From Promineifilum sp. (GTDB lineage Bacteria; Chloroflexota; Anaerolineae; Promineifilales; Promineifilaceae), in the NCBI GenBank assembly GCA_018058545.1, contig JAGOZU010000007.1, positions 1-64,000 of the forward strand: 64,000 nucleotides of DNA. Reading direction: 5' to 3'. Below the pieces are notes generated by a model. The model made no database searches. It was not told the origin of the DNA and worked only from the letters and a program-made list of their open reading frames with translations. This document shows positions 35,924 to 44,713 of this stretch, piece by piece (positions within the stretch are counted from its first letter, which is position 1; every line of letters begins with the position of its first letter). A program made the position numbers and the translations under genes.

Positions 35924-36916
35924 ATGAGTGAGTGGAGCGGCAAACGCGTTCTGGTGACGGGTGCGGGCGGTTTTATCGGCAGTCAACTGGTCGAGTCGCT
36001 GGTGCTGGACGGCGCCGACGTTCGCGCTTTCGTGCGCTATAACTCGCGGGGTGATGCCGGATTGCTGCGCCAATTGCCGGTCGGCGTCATTCGCGAATTG
36101 GACGTCGTGGCCGGGGACTTGCGCGATACGGCCGCCATCGACCGGGCTGTCCGTGGCATCGATTTCGTTTTTCATCTGGGCGCGATCATCTCCATTCCCT
36201 ACTCCTACAAACATCCGATGGAGACGGCCGAGACCAACTTTATGGGCACGCTTAACGTCCTGATGGCCTGCCTGACCCACGGCGTCGAGCGACTGATCCA
36301 TACATCGACCAGCGAGGTCTACGGCACTGCCCAATTCACGCCAATGGATGAGAGCCATCCCCTGCAGGGACAATCGCCTTATTCGGCCAGCAAGATCGGG
36401 GCCGACAAATTGGTGGAGAGTTTCTATCGCTCCTATAACCTCCCGGCCGTCACCGTTAGGCCTTTCAATACCTACGGCCCGCGTCAGTCAGCTCGCGCCG
36501 TCATCCCGACCATCATTACCCAGGCCCTGACTGAAGAATGTATCCATCTGGGTAATCTGGATTCACGACGGGATTTTACCTACGTGCGCGATACCGTGTC
36601 TGGATTCATTCGCGCCGCCCAGGCCGAGGATGTCCTTGGCCAGGAGTTGAATCTGGGTACAGGGACGGATATCAGCATCGGCGAATTGGCCGACCGGATC
36701 ATCCGTCTGGTCGATCGACCGGTTGAGATAATCACCGAGTCGGAGAGAATGCGGCCGGAAAAATCCGAGGTGATGCGTCTGATGTCGGACAACGGTTTGG
36801 CCCGGCACGCGCTGGGCTGGGAACCGGCCTATTCATTGGAAGACGGTCTGCGCGAGACTATCAGCTGGATAGGCGACCATATCGATTTTTATCATGTCGG
36901 ACGGTATGAGATTTAG
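35924..36916 (+). CDS. NAD-dependent sugar epimerase/dehydratase (SDR, LegB-like)
   Basis: A 330-residue extended SDR enzyme. NAD-binding TGAGGFIG is at residues 12-19, the catalytic Tyr153 and Lys157 are in YSASK, and HTSTSEVYG gives the catalytic Ser/Thr strand. The HLGAIISIPYSYKHP and RPFNTYGPRQSARAVIPTII stretches resemble LegB-type NDP-sugar 4,6-dehydratases. With the nucleotidyltransferase and the PLP aminotransferase that follow, it would make an NDP-4-keto-6-deoxy sugar and then an amino sugar. The base nucleotide and sugar are uncertain, and no sialic-acid synthase gene is present. Confidence 0.88.
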   Translation: MSEWSGKRVLVTGAGGFIGSQLVESLVLDGADVRAFVRYNSRGDAGLLRQLPVGVIRELDVVAGDLRDTAAIDRAVRGIDFVFHLGAIISIPYSYKHPMETAETNFMGTLNVLMACLTHGVERLIHTSTSEVYGTAQFTPMDESHPLQGQSPYSASKIGADKLVESFYRSYNLPAVTVRPFNTYGPRQSARAVIPTIITQALTEECIHLGNLDSRRDFTYVRDTVSGFIRAAQAEDVLGQELNLGTGTDISIGELADRIIRLVDRPVEIITESERMRPEKSEVMRLMSDNGLARHALGWEPAYSLEDGLRETISWIGDHIDFYHVGRYEI

Positions 36917-36946
36917 AGCGCCGGATTAAGGACGAGGGACAAGACC

Positions 36947-37711
36947 ATGAAAGCCGTCATTTTGGCCGGGGGCAAGGGCACGAGGCTCAAACCCTACACA
37001 ACGATTTTACCGAAGCCGCTGATGCCCATCGGTGATATGCCGATTCTGGAGATTTTGCTGCGGCAGATGAAACGCGCCGGAATCAATGAGGCGGTCCTGA
37101 CGGTGGGACATCTGGCCGAGATGCTGCGGCTCTTCTTCCAGGATGGCCGGAAACTCGGCATGAATATCACCTATAGCTATGAAGAGGCTCCTCTGGGGAC
37201 GGCCGGCCCTCTGTCGCTGATCGACGGACTGGACGAAACCTTCATGGTCGCCAACGGTGATGTATTGACGACCTTGCCTCTGACCAGCCTGCTGGATCAT
37301 CACCGACTCAGTGGCGCGGCGGCCACCATCGCCATGCACCACCGCAAGGTCCACATCGATCTGGGTGTGATCGAGCAAAATGACGACGGCCACGTGACCG
37401 GCTACATCGAAAAGCCGACCTATGATTTCATGGTCAGCATGGGCATCTATGTGTTCGAGCCGCGCGTGCTGGATTTCATCCCGCGCAATCAATATCTTGA
37501 TTTTCCCGACCTGGTCAAACGACTGATCGCCGCGGGCGAGATCGTCGCCGGTTTCCCCTTCGACGGCTACTGGCAAGACCTGGGTCGGGCGGACGATTAC
37601 GAACGGGCGGTTGAGGACTTCGATCGGATGCGGTCGCTATTTCTGCCGCCCGACAAACCGGCTATTTTGTCGACCAACGGCTCCGGCAAGCATATTCAAC
37701 CGGTGGGGTGA
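36947..37711 (+). CDS. Sugar-phosphate nucleotidyltransferase
   Basis: A 254-residue enzyme that charges a sugar-1-phosphate with a nucleotide. LAGGKGTRLKPYTTILPKPL (residues 6-25) is the complete nucleotidyltransferase signature. ANGDVLT and YIEKPTYDF are the metal and sugar contacts. There is no C-terminal hexapeptide acetyltransferase domain. Similarity to mannose-1-phosphate guanylyltransferases is apparent, but the nucleotide is not certain. It lies 30 bp after the dehydratase gene. Confidence 0.88.
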   Translation: MKAVILAGGKGTRLKPYTTILPKPLMPIGDMPILEILLRQMKRAGINEAVLTVGHLAEMLRLFFQDGRKLGMNITYSYEEAPLGTAGPLSLIDGLDETFMVANGDVLTTLPLTSLLDHHRLSGAAATIAMHHRKVHIDLGVIEQNDDGHVTGYIEKPTYDFMVSMGIYVFEPRVLDFIPRNQYLDFPDLVKRLIAAGEIVAGFPFDGYWQDLGRADDYERAVEDFDRMRSLFLPPDKPAILSTNGSGKHIQPVG

Positions 37712-37718
37712 CTGAGAA

Positions 37719-38921
37719 ATGGAAGCGATGAAACCTGTGTGGCGAATCCCGCTGGCCGACATCGACCTTGGCCCTGAAGAAGAGGCGGCCGTCCTCGAGG
37801 TGCTGCGACGGCGCTGGCTGTCGATGGGCGAGGTGACGGCCGCTTTTGAGGCTGATTTTTCGGCGCTCACCGGCGCGCGACACGCACTGGCCGTCACCAA
37901 TTGCACGGCCGCGCTCCATCTGGCCGGGCTGGCTTTGGATTGGAAGCAGGGAGATGAGGTTATTGTGCCGTCGCTGACCTTCGTCGCCACGGCTAATGCC
38001 GTTCGCTACACCGGGGCCACGCCTGTCTTCGCCGACGTGACCGGCGAGAATGACTTCAGCCTGTCGGCCGCGGATGTGGCCGAGCGCATCACGCCGCACA
38101 CGCGAGCGATCATCGTCGTTCATTATGCCGGGCACGCGGCCAATATGCCGGCTATCATGGCTCTGGCGGAGCGGCACGGCCTGGATGTCGTTGAGGATGT
38201 GGCCCACGCGCCCGGAGCAAGCTTGGATGGTCAAGCTCTGGGAACGTGGGGCCGGATCGGCTGCTTCAGCTTCTTCGCCAATAAAAACATGACCACCGGC
38301 GAAGGCGGCATGCTGATGACGGATGACGACGGGTTGGCCGAGCGACTGCGGTTACTCCGCTCACACGGCATGACCAGCCTGACCTGGGATCGCCACAAGG
38401 GGCATGCCTGGAGCTATGATGTCGTCGCGCCCGGCTATAACTATCGGCTCGACGAGATTCGCGCCGCCATCGGCCGCGTCCAACTGGCCAAACTGGAGAA
38501 TGCCAATTCACGTCGCCGCACGCTCGATGCTCTATATCGTGAATTTTTACCGGCGGCCGCTCCCTCAATCGGTATACCCTATTCCACTACTCGGGGTATC
38601 CCTTCCTGCCATTTACGGCCGGTGCTATTGCCGAAGGGGACGGATCGGACGCAGTTTATGGCTGCGATGAAGGCCCAGGGTATCCAAACGAGTATTCATT
38701 ATCCGCCGGTGCATGGCTTTAGCTATTACCGGCAAGTGGGTGGGCCGTCGCTGCCCGTCACCGAAGAGGTCGGTGCGCGGGAGGTTACATTACCGCTATA
38801 TCCGGCCATGACACCGGCCGATGTCGAGAGCGTCGTCGCGGCCGTGGCCGGGTCGCTGACAGAAGTGCAGCATCAATTTAACGGCCGTCAGACAGAACGT
38901 CAGTTGCCTCAGGTTAAATAA
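37719..38921 (+). CDS. DegT/DnrJ/EryC1/StrS sugar aminotransferase
   Basis: A 400-residue PLP enzyme that aminates NDP-keto-sugars. The PLP lysine is K189 in FFANKNMTTGEGGML. EDVAHAPGA and the opening IPLADIDLGPEEEAAVLEVL are standard for the family. It completes a three-gene set with the dehydratase and nucleotidyltransferase for an amino-deoxy sugar precursor. An in-frame ATG at 37728 is an alternative start. Confidence 0.9.
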   Translation: MEAMKPVWRIPLADIDLGPEEEAAVLEVLRRRWLSMGEVTAAFEADFSALTGARHALAVTNCTAALHLAGLALDWKQGDEVIVPSLTFVATANAVRYTGATPVFADVTGENDFSLSAADVAERITPHTRAIIVVHYAGHAANMPAIMALAERHGLDVVEDVAHAPGASLDGQALGTWGRIGCFSFFANKNMTTGEGGMLMTDDDGLAERLRLLRSHGMTSLTWDRHKGHAWSYDVVAPGYNYRLDEIRAAIGRVQLAKLENANSRRRTLDALYREFLPAAAPSIGIPYSTTRGIPSCHLRPVLLPKGTDRTQFMAAMKAQGIQTSIHYPPVHGFSYYRQVGGPSLPVTEEVGAREVTLPLYPAMTPADVESVVAAVAGSLTEVQHQFNGRQTERQLPQVK

Positions 38922-39000
38922 TATCACCTTGGGTTTGGAAATAAGGATTGCAGTCGCTGGACAGACACATCGTCAGTGAGTTGTAAGGGTAGGTAGCAAC

Positions 39001-40929
39001 ATGGAACTAAAATTAATCGGACAGATGCTTCGACGGTGGTCCTGGCTATTGGTGATCGGCATTCTGATAGGTGGCGGCGCCGGTTATGCCATCAGCATCT
39101 ATCAAACGCCGGAATACATGGTCCGGACGAAATTGCTTGTGATGGAGCCGCTCGGCACCAATGTCAATAAGGCCAACAATCTAAACGATAAAGCGCTGGC
39201 TGAAACCTATATGGAGCTATTGCGGACGCAACCGATCCTTGAGTCGGCCAGCCAGAAAGTCGGCAAGACGATCAAGAGCGAGAACATCAAAGTCTCCCGC
39301 GTGAGAGAGACCGGCATGCTGGAAGTGACTGTGCGTGATACCGATCCGCAGGTCGCGGCGCTGATGGCCAATGTCCTGGTTGAGGTACTCATTGAGTATA
39401 ACGAGGCGCTGCAGATGTCGCGGTTCTCCTCCTCGGAGCAGAGCCTTCAGCTCCAGGTCAGTGAAATCGAAAGCGAGCTGGGGCGGCTGGAGGCCAACAT
39501 CGCGCAACGTTCCGAATCCAATGTGGAGGAACTGCGTCGCGCGGTTGATGAACAGAAAGCCGATCTGGAGCAGAAAATCTTCGCAGTTCAAGGCGAAATC
39601 GCCCGCCTGGAACAAGATATCGACGATTTGACCCCCAAATCGCTGCCGAATGAGTTGCCACCACCGCTAACGTTGGAGCAACGCAACCTGCTGAACGAAA
39701 AGCGCACACAACTTTCCCAGAAGCAGTTCTTGCTCGATCTGTATAAGCAGACCTATTTCAAGCTGGTATTGGAGGATAATCCCGCGGCAGTGAGTACAAC
39801 CACCGGCCTGGAGAATATGGAGCAGGCCAATCTGAACCTCTACCGCCAGCTCTATTCCACTCTGCAGAGCAACTACGAGGCGGCCCGCTTGGCACGCCTG
39901 CAAAATACGCCCAATGTGGTTCAAGTGGAGCGCGCTACCCCGCCGACCGCGCCCATCCAGGCCGGTCCGCTGCGCTTTATCGCTCTGGGTGCGATCATCG
40001 GCCTTCTCGTCACCGGCCTGATCGCCTTTATCCTTGAGTACATGGATGATACCCTCAAGACGCCGCAGGACATCACCAATGTCCTGGGGTTGCCGGTCAT
40101 CGGTTCCGTGGTCAATGAATCGGGGATGGTGAAGCAGGAGGGGACGCCCTATGTATCAGTCCATCCGCGTTCGCCGATGGCGGAGACGTTCCGCACGCTG
40201 CGCACCAATCTCGAATTCGCCAGCGTCGATAAGCCGTTGAAGACGATTCTCATCACCAGCCCCGGCATGAGCGAAGGCAAGACGACCGTCGCCTCGAACC
40301 TGGCGGCAGTGATGGCCCAGGCCAATAAGCGGGTGATTTTGCTGGAAGGCGACCTGCGGCGGCCGCGGATTCATACCGCTTTGGGTATGTCGAATCAGGT
40401 CGGTCTGAGCGATGTCTTCCGTGGCCAGATGGATATTCGTGACGTAGCTCGCTACTCCAAGGTGAAGGACCTGGCGGTTATCACGAGCGGCGCGTTGCCG
40501 CCGAATCCGGCTGAGTTGTTGGGGTCGGTCCGTATGACTCAGATTCTGGCCCGGCTGGTCGAATCCGCTTCGGTGGTCATCATAGACAGCCCGCCCTTTG
40601 TGGTCACTGATTCGACGGTCCTGGCCTCCAAGGTCGACGGGGTGCTGCTGGTCATCCAACCGGGCAAGACCCATGCCGAGGCGGCGCGCACCATGCTGGC
40701 TCAACTCAATCGCGCCGGCGCCAATGTCGTCGGCGTGGTCCTCAATCGCGTCTCGCGCAAGGCAGCCGGGAACTACTATGGTTACTATCGCTATGAAAGC
40801 GAGCCGGTTGTTGTTACCGATCCGGTATCGACTGAGCGAGTCGCGACCAGCCCTCGTAAAGGTTTGGCCACGATGTTTAGCGGTAATGGCAAGAAGGTTG
40901 CCGGAGATGTCAGTGAGGAAGTCGCCTGA
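39001..40929 (+). CDS. Wzz/BY-kinase fusion (chain-length regulator and tyrosine autokinase)
   Basis: A 642-residue protein combining a Wzz chain-length domain (helix 16-34, periplasmic coiled-coil region about 130-300, second helix about 325-345) with a cytoplasmic CapB-type tyrosine kinase. Walker A is SPGMSEGKTT at 420-429. Walker A' reads LLEGDLRRP from 448, with Glu in place of the first usual Asp. Walker B is VVIIDSPP. A tyrosine-rich stretch (YYGYYRY, 592-598) lies near but not at the C-terminus. BY-kinases control polymerisation and chain length in Wzy-type systems. It begins 79 bp after the aminotransferase gene. Confidence 0.92.
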   Translation: MELKLIGQMLRRWSWLLVIGILIGGGAGYAISIYQTPEYMVRTKLLVMEPLGTNVNKANNLNDKALAETYMELLRTQPILESASQKVGKTIKSENIKVSRVRETGMLEVTVRDTDPQVAALMANVLVEVLIEYNEALQMSRFSSSEQSLQLQVSEIESELGRLEANIAQRSESNVEELRRAVDEQKADLEQKIFAVQGEIARLEQDIDDLTPKSLPNELPPPLTLEQRNLLNEKRTQLSQKQFLLDLYKQTYFKLVLEDNPAAVSTTTGLENMEQANLNLYRQLYSTLQSNYEAARLARLQNTPNVVQVERATPPTAPIQAGPLRFIALGAIIGLLVTGLIAFILEYMDDTLKTPQDITNVLGLPVIGSVVNESGMVKQEGTPYVSVHPRSPMAETFRTLRTNLEFASVDKPLKTILITSPGMSEGKTTVASNLAAVMAQANKRVILLEGDLRRPRIHTALGMSNQVGLSDVFRGQMDIRDVARYSKVKDLAVITSGALPPNPAELLGSVRMTQILARLVESASVVIIDSPPFVVTDSTVLASKVDGVLLVIQPGKTHAEAARTMLAQLNRAGANVVGVVLNRVSRKAAGNYYGYYRYESEPVVVTDPVSTERVATSPRKGLATMFSGNGKKVAGDVSEEVA

Positions 40930-41013
40930 TCGGTAAGGACAACCGTCGGTAACGAGTGAGCGGTTAGCGGTTTTTTCACGGCTCCTTCACCTCGTTTCCA
41001 TTCTAACCCCACG

Positions 41014-41056
41014 GAACGGTTGGTATGATTCGATGAGAGAGTAATACCAACCGTTC
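41014..41056. other. Perfect 13-bp inverted repeat upstream of the LysM gene
   Basis: GAACGGTTGGTAT (41014-41026) and ATACCAACCGTTC (41044-41056) form perfect 13-bp arms around a 17-base loop. No T-run follows on either strand, so it is more likely an operator or mRNA hairpin than a terminator. It is in the 197-bp gap between the BY-kinase and LysM genes. Confidence 0.7.
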
Positions 41057-41126
41057 TTCGTAAATAATTCGATGGTATATCGGCCGGATCGTCCGATTCG
41101 ATATTCCTCAGGCAGATTGTGTAATT

Positions 41127-42509
41127 TTGGATACGCAACCCAAAGAGGCAGCGCAGTCACAACATAGTAATCAGGGATTGGAGAAGGAAGCGCCAGGCCA
41201 ATTTGTCCATTGCCCCTTTCTCGGCACGGAGACCAATCCAAGCATGGCTCATCCCTTTGCTACGGATGAAAATCGGTGTTTCAGCGCTGCCTTCGCAGTC
41301 CCTGTCAGCACGATCCATCAGCAAAAATACTGCCTGACCGCCCAATACGATCTCTGCCCTGTGTATCGCCAGGCAACAGGGAAAGCATCTTTATCCAAGG
41401 CTAAGGCTACTCCTGTCTCTGTACCCTCCGCAACGCGTGCCGCGCAGGTTCCGGCGAAGGAAGCTACCTCAGTCCCTGTCGGAGAACGGGTCACCTGGCT
41501 GGATGCGGACGACGAGACATTGCGGGAAATGAATGCCCTGTTTGGCGTGAAAACCGCCTTGCCTCCGTCTTCAGAATCAGGCTACTATGCCTCTCCGAAG
41601 TTGCCGATAGCGGAACAAACCCACCCGGACTTTACCGCCAGCCAGGGAATTTATCTTCCCCCTCAGCCGTTTTACCAAAATGACAAGTTTCGCCGCCTTG
41701 TGTTGATTCTGTTGCTGTTGGCACTCGTCCCGGTGGCCTGGTGGCTATTTGCCAATGCCCCTGAACGTCCCGGATTCCTGCAGGCCAACAGTCCGATTCA
41801 AGGATCAGTTGCCATGCCGACGGTTGTTGCTCCACCGCCAACAAACGGTGGGAGTGGAGATGTCGACAGCGGTGCAATCAATGGCGGCTCGGTAGTAGCT
41901 GCCGGCGTAAGTGGCGCAACCGAAACGACGGCCACCCCCGCGGCCGAAGCAACCCTGACAGACCTGGAGCGAATTGCCGTGACTGCCACAGCCTTATTTG
42001 CAAATGCTACCACGGAGATGGAATGTATAGCGCCATCGACATGGGAGAGTTATACCATTGAAAAGGGGGATACGATCGATGGATTGGCCCGGTCGCGAGG
42101 CGTGCAGCGGGAGTTGCTGATCGTCGCCAACTGTCTGTCTCAGTCCGATCTGGAAGTCGGCCGAACGATATTCTTGCCGCCGATTGGAGCCGTCGCTATC
42201 GAGACGGCCGAGGCGACGCTCACACCGACGGTTATCATTCCGGCCGCCCCTACCCGGGCGCCGATTTTCTTTCCGACGGTCGCGCCGATTCAATTTCCGA
42301 CGCCGACGGTAGTGATCATTATTTACCCAACGGCGCCGCCGCCGGTTGTCCCGCCAACGGCCGTGCCGCCAACATCCGCCCCGCCGCCTGAATCGCCGAC
42401 TCAGGTACCACCTGAGCCTACATCAGTTCCAACAGTCGCGGCGACAGCACCACCGCCGCCGCCGCCGCCGTCCGAACCTACTGCGGCTCCTCCACCGGGG
42501 GAACCATGA
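41127..42509 (+). CDS. Membrane-anchored LysM protein with cysteine-rich head
   Basis: A 460-residue protein in four parts. Residues about 29-82 form a cysteine-rich module (CPFLG, NRCF, YCLTAQYDLCPVY). A membrane helix follows at about 190-210. A LysM domain starts at Y309 (YTIEKGDTIDGLARSRG) and binds peptidoglycan or related glycans. The last 90 residues are a long Pro/Thr/Ser-rich tail. The head is cytoplasmic if the topology is type II. I use TTG 41127 because the first cysteine lies upstream of any ATG; no good ribosome site is visible. It is between chain-length and polymerase-like genes, so it may tether the glycan machinery to the wall. Confidence 0.8.
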   Translation: MDTQPKEAAQSQHSNQGLEKEAPGQFVHCPFLGTETNPSMAHPFATDENRCFSAAFAVPVSTIHQQKYCLTAQYDLCPVYRQATGKASLSKAKATPVSVPSATRAAQVPAKEATSVPVGERVTWLDADDETLREMNALFGVKTALPPSSESGYYASPKLPIAEQTHPDFTASQGIYLPPQPFYQNDKFRRLVLILLLLALVPVAWWLFANAPERPGFLQANSPIQGSVAMPTVVAPPPTNGGSGDVDSGAINGGSVVAAGVSGATETTATPAAEATLTDLERIAVTATALFANATTEMECIAPSTWESYTIEKGDTIDGLARSRGVQRELLIVANCLSQSDLEVGRTIFLPPIGAVAIETAEATLTPTVIIPAAPTRAPIFFPTVAPIQFPTPTVVIIIYPTAPPPVVPPTAVPPTSAPPPESPTQVPPEPTSVPTVAATAPPPPPPPSEPTAAPPPGEP

Positions 42510-42602
42510 GAAACGACGCCTTCGTTCAACTGATTCGACGTCAGGGTTTTCGGCCAATAGCCGGATAGATTACCATTTGAACCGTCAGCCGGGAGATATG
42601 AT

Positions 42603-44618
42603 ATGAGCAACCATCCCGGTAGCGACAAGGCAGGCGAATCGATGGAAAAGACGATCGCTGGAGTACATAGCCCCTATATGAGCCTGGACCGCCTGGATGT
42701 GGCTGTCTTGTTGATGACCACTCCATTTTTACTGGCTCCCAGCTTCTTTCCTGCTACGCTGTCTGTCCTGGCTCTATTGCTGCTGCTGACGCCTCCTTTC
42801 ATCCGATATTCGCGTGACGAACGAGTGACACGCCCGACGGCCGCCAACTTGCCGATCGCTGTGTTAGGGTTGGTCTTCTTGCCGCTGGCCTTTCTGTTGA
42901 GTCCCGCACCCTGGGCAATCACTTGGGTGCGAATCACCACTCTGGCGTGGTCAATTGCATTGTTCTTCGCCGTCGTGAATGGTACCCCGATAGGGCAGGG
43001 CAGGAAACTACGCGCTCTGGCGGCTCGCCCCACTCAAATATACCTGGCCTTGGGCGTGCTGACGGCCGTAATTGGCCTGGTAGGCATGCGCAGTGTGGAC
43101 AAGCTCTTTTATATTCCCCAGACGGGAATGTTGGCCGATGCACTGGGCTGGAAGAATGGCTTGCCGACGAACGAGATCGCCGGCGTACTGACGTTGTTCA
43201 TTCCTTTCATCATCGCTCTGATCTACGGTTGCTGGATAGCCGGCAACCGTCGCCCTCTTCTGTTGCTTCTGCCGGCGATGTTGCTGATGGCGGGCACGAT
43301 GGTTCTGTCTCAGTCGCGTACCGCCCTGGTGGCCACGGCAATCGGCACAGTTTTGGGTCTGTTAGTATCCGGGGCTATCGGCCGAAAACGGATCCTGGGC
43401 GGGCTGGCCACCATCATAGTGGCGGCGGTGATCATCTCCCAGACCCCCTTGATGAACCGCTTTGTTTTTGCCGGCGCGAATTCGTGGGAGAGTGTCATTG
43501 GGCCTCGCTTGGGGGTATGGACTCAGGCCATCATGGGTATTCGCGATCATCCGCTTTGGGGCATGGGTTTTGGTATATTTGGCCCGGTATCCCGGCTGGT
43601 CTATCCTCTCGTCTCGCCTGAATTTGGCGTGCTTCTTGAAGACGCCCACGACTTGTATCTGCAAACTGCCCTGGACTTCGGTCTGGCGGGACTGTTGGTG
43701 TTTCTGGTCATCGGTCTGGTTGTATTCATCTCGGTAATCCGTCTCATGCGGGAGCAGCCACGGCGTTCCCTCGACCGGCTATGGGCGGCCGGGTTGTTAG
43801 GGGCGCTGATTGCGCATGCTCTCTACAGCCTGACTGATGCGGTCTCGCTAGGGACGTTGGCCGGGATTCCCCTGTGGTTTTTGTTTGGGCTTGTTATGAG
43901 CGCGCCGCATTCTAACTTGCGCCTCTCCTGGACAAGGAACGCCCAATATGCGTTTGTTTTAAGCTTGCTGTTGGTAATCATCGCGACCTTCACCGCCTAT
44001 CCGGTCAATCGCGCCGGTCAATTGACCGTTCGCGCTCTGGCCGATCCGGCGGCACACTCACAGGAGACGACGGCTGAAATCAGCCGTTTGGCCGATAGCC
44101 AGTGCCGTGCCGGGTGGTACGAGGGCCTGTCCTTCCACATGGCTGGTGACTCGGCAGGCCGAGCCGCTGCCTGGGGGAAGTTGCTGGGATGCACGACCGA
44201 CTATACCGTCTTTATGTCTGCTCTGGCCGCCGGAGACGAAGAGTTAGCGCGACTGGCGATCACGTCCCAACCGGAAGACGCCACGGGTTACTTCTGGCTG
44301 GCCGAGCTGATGGCTCAGGAATCACCGGATGACGCCGTCATGCTCTATGAGCATGGGTTGAGCCTCGAACCGGAAAACGGTCAACAATGGATCGCCCTGG
44401 CCAGGTTGTTGCAGCCAACAGATGAGGCTGCCGCGCTTAATGCCTATCTGCAAGCGTGTCTGAACGGCGATCCCGGGGCCAACGGTTGCCTGAATGCCGG
44501 TAACCTGGCCTGGAGTCGTGGCGACACGCAACAGGCGATCGATTATTATCGCCTCTCCCATTATCCCGAGGCCAGAGCCAGAGCGGACGAGATTGAGCGA
44601 CAACTCGCCGGGCAATAG
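42603..44618 (+). CDS. O-antigen ligase/polymerase-like protein with C-terminal TPRs
   Basis: A 671-residue protein. The first 450 residues hold about 12 helices with a Wzy_C-type loop near 314 (DHPLWGMGFGIFGPVSRL, then EDAHDLYLQTALDFGLAGLL). The remaining about 200 residues are soluble and TPR-like (WLAELMAQESPDDAVMLYEH, ALARLLQPTDEAAALNAYLQ). Wzy/WaaL proteins with TPR tails are known in several phyla; the tail likely sits outside and binds the acceptor or a partner protein. It is the second enzyme of this type in the locus. GGGAG precedes the start. Confidence 0.87.
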   Translation: MSNHPGSDKAGESMEKTIAGVHSPYMSLDRLDVAVLLMTTPFLLAPSFFPATLSVLALLLLLTPPFIRYSRDERVTRPTAANLPIAVLGLVFLPLAFLLSPAPWAITWVRITTLAWSIALFFAVVNGTPIGQGRKLRALAARPTQIYLALGVLTAVIGLVGMRSVDKLFYIPQTGMLADALGWKNGLPTNEIAGVLTLFIPFIIALIYGCWIAGNRRPLLLLLPAMLLMAGTMVLSQSRTALVATAIGTVLGLLVSGAIGRKRILGGLATIIVAAVIISQTPLMNRFVFAGANSWESVIGPRLGVWTQAIMGIRDHPLWGMGFGIFGPVSRLVYPLVSPEFGVLLEDAHDLYLQTALDFGLAGLLVFLVIGLVVFISVIRLMREQPRRSLDRLWAAGLLGALIAHALYSLTDAVSLGTLAGIPLWFLFGLVMSAPHSNLRLSWTRNAQYAFVLSLLLVIIATFTAYPVNRAGQLTVRALADPAAHSQETTAEISRLADSQCRAGWYEGLSFHMAGDSAGRAAAWGKLLGCTTDYTVFMSALAAGDEELARLAITSQPEDATGYFWLAELMAQESPDDAVMLYEHGLSLEPENGQQWIALARLLQPTDEAAALNAYLQACLNGDPGANGCLNAGNLAWSRGDTQQAIDYYRLSHYPEARARADEIERQLAGQ

Positions 44619-44699
44619 CCGCCGGGGTTGTGGATATCGGCAAACTGACGCGGGACTAACCGCTTTTCGTCCTGCCTCCCCCGTCCGGTCAACTGACGC

Positions 44700-44705
44700 T
44701 ATAAT
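44700..44705 (+). promoter_or_regulatory. -10 box giving a leaderless ABC-F mRNA
   Basis: A perfect TATAAT lies only 8 bases before the ATG at 44714, so transcription should begin at or next to the start codon. No -35 match and no ribosome site are visible. Confidence 0.6.
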
Positions 44706-44713
44706 CAGACCTC

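Noticed and set aside
40938-40975. T-run after the BY-kinase gene as a terminator
   Set aside because: Only a 5-bp imperfect pairing (AACCG/CGGTT) precedes it, too weak to call.
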